This document shows positions 6,869-10,445 of a stretch of 10,445 nucleotides of DNA, in pieces. A program made the translations under genes and the position numbers. The notes beneath the pieces were generated by a model. That model saw only the letters and a program-made list of their open reading frames with translations. It was not told where the DNA came from and searched no databases. How positions within the stretch are numbered: position 1 is the stretch's first letter; every line of letters starts with the position of its first letter. This stretch comes from Elusimicrobia bacterium RIFCSPLOWO2_01_FULL_60_11 (GTDB taxonomy: Bacteria; Elusimicrobiota; Elusimicrobia; 2-02-FULL-39-32), in the NCBI GenBank assembly GCA_001800085.1, contig MGUS01000021.1, positions 1,689 through 12,133 of the forward strand, written 5' to 3'.

Positions 6869-8014
6869 ATGATAGATAGGCCCTTTTGGTCCAGGAAAAT
6901 TCAGGAGACATGGAAGCGGGCTTCCATCGTGTGGCTCACCGGCGTCCGCCGTTCCGGGAAAACCACTCTATGCCAAAGCATTCCGGGAGCGCGCTACCTG
7001 AACTGCGACCTTCCAAGGACGGCCTCGCTTTTGGAAGATCCCGAATCATTTTTCAGTTCCGTCAAGGAACCTGTCCTGATCCTGGACGAAGTCCACCAGC
7101 TTTCCGACCCGAGCCGCACCCTCAAAATTGGCGCCGACGAGTTCCCTCGCCTGAAGATCCTTGCGACGGGGTCTTCCAGTCTTTCCGCCACCCATAAATT
7201 CCGAGACAGTCTGACGGGACGGAAACGCTCCGTTGTCCTGCTCCCCGTTCTCCATCAGGAGCTTTCCGCCTTCGGCGTCAAAGACCTTCGGGAAAGGTTG
7301 TTCAGGGGAGGGCTTCCTCAGGCGCTCCTCTCGCCACGGACGGACGAAGGGTTTTATTCGGAATGGCTGGACTCGTACTTTGCGCGCGACGTTCAGGAGC
7401 TTTTCCACGTTGAAAAGCGATCCGGTTTCCTGCGGCTTCTTGAGACTTTGCTCCGCCAGAGCGGCGGTCTTGCTGAACCCACATCGCTGGCCCGTTCCTG
7501 CGGCTTGAGCCGGCCCACGATCATGAACTATCTTGAGGTCTATCAATTGACCCATGCGATCCACATCCTCAGGCCTTATCATGGCGGCGGGCGGCAGGAA
7601 ATCCTCCAACAACCCAAGATTTACGGGTTTGACACCGGGTTTGTCAGGCATGTAAAGGGATGGGGAGAACTCCGCGAAGGGGACCTGGGACTCTTATGGG
7701 AGCATCTCGTGTTGGATGCTCTCTTGTGCGGGGTGCCGGACAGCCAGGTCTATTTTTGGAGGACAAAACAAAAAGAGGAGGTTGATTTTGTGATCCCCGC
7801 GGGGCGGGACAGAATTCATGCGGTCGAATGCAAATGGAGCCCGCGCGGGTTCGATGCGGGCCCATTGCGCGCCTTCCGGGCCCTTCATCCTTCCGGCAGG
7901 AACGTTGTCGTTTCTCCTTCCATCCATGAAAGGCATGCGAAGAAGGATGGAAAATTAACGATCGATTTTGTGCCTTTGGATCTCCTTGCGGAGTCTTTGG
8001 ATCCTCCCGTCTGA
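6869..8014 (+). CDS. AAA ATPase with DUF4143 / PD-(D/E)XK-like C-terminal domain
   Basis: This 381-residue protein has the size and order of the AAA_14-DUF4143 ATP-binding protein family. Walker A is GVRRSGKTT (25-33), Walker B is VLILDE (69-74), and a sensor-1-like ATGSSS follows (99-104). A winged-helix-like segment lies at 205-237 (SLARSCGLSRPTIMNYL). The C-terminal part carries a nuclease-fold signature: E278 in LLWEHLVLDAL, D306 in EEVDFV, and E320-C-K322. The family is widespread, often multi-copy and of unsettled cellular role. Some members sit near toxin-like or defence genes, but no such partner is visible here. The gene is intact and starts at an ATG with no ribosome site, right at the predicted transcription start. 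smpB follows after 3 bases, so the two are probably co-transcribed. The family call is firm; the function is not. Confidence 0.92.
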   Translation: MIDRPFWSRKIQETWKRASIVWLTGVRRSGKTTLCQSIPGARYLNCDLPRTASLLEDPESFFSSVKEPVLILDEVHQLSDPSRTLKIGADEFPRLKILATGSSSLSATHKFRDSLTGRKRSVVLLPVLHQELSAFGVKDLRERLFRGGLPQALLSPRTDEGFYSEWLDSYFARDVQELFHVEKRSGFLRLLETLLRQSGGLAEPTSLARSCGLSRPTIMNYLEVYQLTHAIHILRPYHGGGRQEILQQPKIYGFDTGFVRHVKGWGELREGDLGLLWEHLVLDALLCGVPDSQVYFWRTKQKEEVDFVIPAGRDRIHAVECKWSPRGFDAGPLRAFRALHPSGRNVVVSPSIHERHAKKDGKLTIDFVPLDLLAESLDPPV

Positions 8015-8017
8015 CCC

Positions 8018-8476
8018 ATGCCCAAATCCACCGAACCCGACATCAAGTCCGTCTCCAAGAACCGGAAGGCGCATATGCGCTTTTCCATATTGGAAGCATA
8101 TGAGGCGGGCATTGTGCTGCACGGTTACGAGGTCAAGTCCCTGCGCGAGGGCAAGGTGAGCCTGGAAGAAGGCCTCGTGCGCATCGACAAGGGCGAGGCC
8201 TACCTCATGAACGTCCACATCCCGCCTTACCGGCACCTCTCCCATGTCGAATACGAGCCCACCCGCACCCGCAAGCTCCTGCTCCACAGGGGCCAGATCG
8301 ACAAGATAGATGAGGAGATCCGCACCAAAGGCCTGGCCCTGGTGCCGTTGGAGCTTTATTTCAAGGACGGAAGGGCCAAGGTGACGGTGGGCCTGGCCAA
8401 GGGCAAAAAGGACCAGGACAGGCGCGAAGAGATCAAGAAGCGGGATGTGGAAAGGGACATACGCCGCGCGTTATAA
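8018..8476 (+). CDS. smpB: SsrA-binding protein SmpB
   Basis: SmpB binds tmRNA (ssrA) and brings it to stalled ribosomes for trans-translation, which frees the ribosome and tags the unfinished protein for degradation. The 152 residues cover the whole family: N-terminal SKNRKAH (13-19), the tmRNA-binding OB-fold with GYEVKSLREGK (36-46), PTRTRKLLL, LELYFKDGRAKVTVGLAKGKK, and the basic C-terminal tail (DRREEIKKRDVERDIRRAL) that reads the empty mRNA channel. The ATG at 8018 is chosen because the conserved SKNRKA segment lies upstream of the next in-frame ATG (codon 20). It starts 3 bases after the ATPase stop and has no clear Shine-Dalgarno, so translation may depend on ribosomes finishing the ATPase. 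No ssrA gene is visible in the window. Confidence 0.97.
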   Translation: MPKSTEPDIKSVSKNRKAHMRFSILEAYEAGIVLHGYEVKSLREGKVSLEEGLVRIDKGEAYLMNVHIPPYRHLSHVEYEPTRTRKLLLHRGQIDKIDEEIRTKGLALVPLELYFKDGRAKVTVGLAKGKKDQDRREEIKKRDVERDIRRAL

Positions 8477-8479
8477 ATT

Positions 8480-9673
8480 CTACCGCACGATTTTTATGAA
8501 TTGCGGGTTCTTCCGCCATGCCGAGAAAGCGGCATCTTTTTTGGCTTGAATTTTGAGCGCCTTGTCCGCGGCGATGGCGCCCCGAAGGTGCGTCAGCGCC
8601 TGCGCGGTCTTCTTCAGCTTGGCGCAGACCTTGGCCATGTCGTAATGGAGCGCGGCCGTCCCGTTCGAAGGGATTTTTAGACCTCTTTGTAAAAATCCGG
8701 ACGCCCTCATGTAGTCCTTTTTGGCGTAAGCGTTGCCGCTGCTTTTCAGAGCGCTTTCCGCGATCATGTCAGGCAGCTCGGGGTCGTTGGGACTGCCCTG
8801 CATCTCCAACTCGCCGTGCATCAAGGCGGACTCATGATCTCCCTTTTCCATCATGATCCTGGTCAGCATCTTGTGGACCCCCAAGGCCGCGCCGTTCTTG
8901 AACAGGCAGGCCTGGAACGCCGCCACGGCCGCGTCCTGCTGCCCGGTTTCCTTGAGCGCGGTCCCCAGAGCGAAGAAGTCCTGCGCCGAGCCGCCCGCCT
9001 GGGTCAGGGCCTGATAGAGCGGCACGGCGTTCTTGTAGTCCTTCATTTCAAATGCGATCTGCGCGGCCAGAGTCAGGGCCTCGCTGTCGTTCGAATTGGA
9101 CTGGTAGGCGCGGTTCAGGTACTCGAAGGCCGCGGTGTTGCGACCCTGGGCTTTGGCGGTCAAGCCCATTTCCCGCACGGCGATGGCGTTGTCGGGGTCT
9201 TGCTTCAGTACTTTTTCCAGCGCGGCCTGGGCCCCCGCGAGGTCGGACGAAAGCCGCATCTCTTTTCCCATCGTGGCCATGTATTTCACCTTGTCCATGG
9301 GGAATAGGGACTGGGCCCATAGGAGCTGCTTGGCGGCCTTGGCGTGGTCTCCTTGCGCGGAAAGCTTGGCGGCGCTCTTCATGAGCATGCCCGGCACAAG
9401 ATACCACGCCGCGCCCAGGATGATCAGGATGACGGCCACGGCGGCGATGGCTTTGGCCATGCCGGGCCTGTGGGACTGTTCCTGGACGGGGGGGAGGAGC
9501 GATTCGATGGAAGGCAATGATGCGGGCATCGGTTCCGGTATGTTCTGGGAAGGCGTGAGTTTGACCGGTCCTTGCCCCTGGGGCGTCAACTTCACCGTCT
9601 TGTCCATGTCCTGCGAGGGGGATGCTCCCCCCGCTGTCAGTTTTACGGTCTTTTCAAAATCGCCATCAGCCAT
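8480..9673 (-). CDS. Single-pass membrane protein with TPR repeats
   Basis: This 397-residue protein is not a named family member that I recognise. A disordered Pro/Gln-rich N-terminal tail (1-70) carries three copies of a short motif: EKTVKLT (7-13), DKTVKLT (24-30) and PVKLT (36-40). One membrane segment follows (about 73-93, [18 protein letters not shown]). From about 99 on come tandem helical units of TPR type, for example [57 protein letters not shown], and [18 protein letters not shown]. The last segment ([17 protein letters not shown]) resembles the capping end of many TPR proteins. TPR arrays hold partner proteins, so this is likely a membrane-anchored scaffold. The ATG at 9673 has a strong AAGGAGG six bases upstream and overlaps the aceA stop (ATGGCTGA), which implies coupled translation. 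Its stop faces smpB across 3 bases. Confidence 0.88.
   Translation of the reverse strand: MADGDFEKTVKLTAGGASPSQDMDKTVKLTPQGQGPVKLTPSQNIPEPMPASLPSIESLLPPVQEQSHRPGMAKAIAAVAVILIILGAAWYLVPGMLMKSAAKLSAQGDHAKAAKQLLWAQSLFPMDKVKYMATMGKEMRLSSDLAGAQAALEKVLKQDPDNAIAVREMGLTAKAQGRNTAAFEYLNRAYQSNSNDSEALTLAAQIAFEMKDYKNAVPLYQALTQAGGSAQDFFALGTALKETGQQDAAVAAFQACLFKNGAALGVHKMLTRIMMEKGDHESALMHGELEMQGSPNDPELPDMIAESALKSSGNAYAKKDYMRASGFLQRGLKIPSNGTAALHYDMAKVCAKLKKTAQALTHLRGAIAADKALKIQAKKDAAFSAWRKNPQFIKIVR
8518..8542 (+). terminator. Candidate intrinsic terminator for smpB, inside the TPR gene
   Basis: Arms ATGCCG (8518-8523) and CGGCAT (8530-8535) enclose a 6-base loop, and six T follow (8537-8542) on the plus strand. 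It begins 42 bases after the smpB stop. Because the opposing gene ends 3 bases from smpB, the element lies within that gene's last coding stretch. The stem is short, so termination may be partial. No matching T-run is seen for minus-strand transcripts. Confidence 0.45.
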
Positions 9674-10445
9674 GTTTGTCCTCCTTGAACTGCTCTTCTT
9701 CCGTCGATCCTTTGAGCGACCGGGTCGAACTTTCCCCGCCGGAGATCACTTGCGCGACTTCATCAAAATAACCCGTCCCCACGAACGCCTGGTGCTCGGT
9801 GGCGCTGTACCCGTCCGCTTTGGCCGCGAATTCCATTTCCTGGAGAGCCGAATAGGCCGTCATGCCGGTCTTGGAATATTCCTTGGCCAGGGAGAACATG
9901 GAAAAGTTGAGCGCGTGGAACCCCGCCAGGGTGACGAACTGGTACTTGTAGCCCATCGCGCCCAGCTCCTTCTGGAATTTCGCGATCGCCGCCGGGTCCA
10001 GCTTCTTCTTCCAGTTGAAGGAGGGGGAACAGTTGTAGGCCAGAAGCTTGCCGGGGAACTTGGCGTGGACGGCTTCGTGGAACTTTTTGGCGTCGGCCAA
10101 GTCGGGCGATGAGGTCTCGAACCAGAGCATGTCGGCGTAGGGCGCGAAGGCCAGTCCCCGCTTGATGGCCGTGTCGATGCCGCCCTTCAAGGGAAAGAAC
10201 CCCTCCGGGGTCCTTTCCTTGCCCAGGAACGGGCGGTCGGCCGCGTCCACATCCGATGTGATGAGGTTGGCGCTGAAAGCGTCCGTACGGGCCACGATGA
10301 TGGCGGGGATCCCCAGGACATCGGCGGCCAGGCGCGCCGCCAGGAGTTTCTGGATGAACTCGGCCGTGGACACGAGCACTTTGCCGCCCATGTGGCCGCA
10401 TTTCTTGACGGAAGCCAGCTGGTCCTCGAAGTGGACGCCCGCGGC
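9666..10445 (-). CDS. aceA: Isocitrate lyase, C-terminal 259 residues (5' end outside window)
   Basis: Isocitrate lyase splits isocitrate into glyoxylate and succinate, the first step of the glyoxylate shunt, and allows growth on acetate or fatty acids. The frame is open to the window edge, entering at [18 protein letters not shown]. This holds the catalytic Cys in KKCGH, the isocitrate lyase signature (methylisocitrate lyases have KRCGH). Then follow [39 protein letters not shown] and the C-terminal STEEEQF. From memory of the E. coli enzyme (about 434 residues, Cys195), the visible part corresponds to residue 180 onward, with a C-terminal addition of about seven residues (KEDKHG after QF). 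The stop overlaps the start of the TPR gene by 8 bases, so the two form an operon. Malate synthase, the usual partner, is not in the window. Confidence 0.97.
   Translation of the reverse strand, partial: AAGVHFEDQLASVKKCGHMGGKVLVSTAEFIQKLLAARLAADVLGIPAIIVARTDAFSANLITSDVDAADRPFLGKERTPEGFFPLKGGIDTAIKRGLAFAPYADMLWFETSSPDLADAKKFHEAVHAKFPGKLLAYNCSPSFNWKKKLDPAAIAKFQKELGAMGYKYQFVTLAGFHALNFSMFSLAKEYSKTGMTAYSALQEMEFAAKADGYSATEHQAFVGTGYFDEVAQVISGGESSTRSLKGSTEEEQFKEDKHG
9680..9686 (-). promoter_or_regulatory. Strong Shine-Dalgarno of the TPR gene, inside aceA
   Basis: On the minus strand AAGGAGG lies six bases (ACAAAC) before the ATG at 9673. It sits within the last codons of aceA and fixes the start of the TPR protein. 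It would let ribosomes reinitiate, or be recruited directly, at the 8-base overlap. Confidence 0.85.

Noticed and set aside
6861..6872. Three-codon frame ATG CGT TTA TGA overlapping the ATPase start
   Set aside because: It lies upstream of the predicted transcription start, so it is unlikely to be in the mRNA.
7974..8006. Direct repeat CTTTGGATC (7974 and 7995) before smpB
   Set aside because: It is explained by the coding sequence LDLLAESLDP at the end of the ATPase; no regulatory logic is seen.
9135..10112. 325-codon open frame on the plus strand
   Set aside because: It lies antisense to aceA and the TPR gene, both of which are strongly supported.
1..10445. tRNA, rRNA, CRISPR array, insertion sequence
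   Set aside because: I saw no clover-leaf or rRNA sequence, no spaced direct repeats and no transposase in the window.

Overview
The window suggests an uncultured, GC-rich bacterium. Nothing fixes its taxonomy. A very long multi-domain membrane protein gene, a DUF4143-type ATPase gene and TPR proteins together recall Omnitrophota or Elusimicrobiota, but this is an impression, since there is no rRNA or other marker gene here. Coding density is high, and the only gap above 10 bases between recognised genes is 6664-6868.

Layout. Bases 1-6663 (+) are the 3' part of a giant gene whose frame is already open at base 1. At least 2220 residues are visible. The protein has spaced pairs of membrane segments between soluble domains, then an internal signal-peptide-like stretch, two HEAT-like repeats, a membrane region with an HExxH motif that fits site-2 proteases (M50), and a C-terminal alpha/beta domain. 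The gap 6664-6868 holds a 35-codon reading frame that looks coding but ends inside a GC-rich palindrome. An AT-rich control region follows, with a 13-bp inverted repeat and a sigma70-like promoter placed so that transcription should begin at the start codon of the next gene. That gene (6869-8014, +) is a complete AAA ATPase with a C-terminal PD-(D/E)XK-like domain. smpB (8018-8476, +) follows after 3 bases. On the minus strand, the C-terminal 60% of isocitrate lyase (aceA, enters at 10445, ends 9666) overlaps by 8 bases a gene for a single-pass membrane TPR protein (9673-8480), which converges on smpB with a 3-base gap.

Functional links. smpB encodes the tmRNA partner that rescues stalled ribosomes, and it probably shares a transcript with the ATPase. 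aceA is the first enzyme of the glyoxylate shunt and is probably translationally coupled to the TPR gene. The most unusual object is the giant protein: a possible intramembrane metalloprotease fused to a long, repeated membrane-and-helix scaffold.
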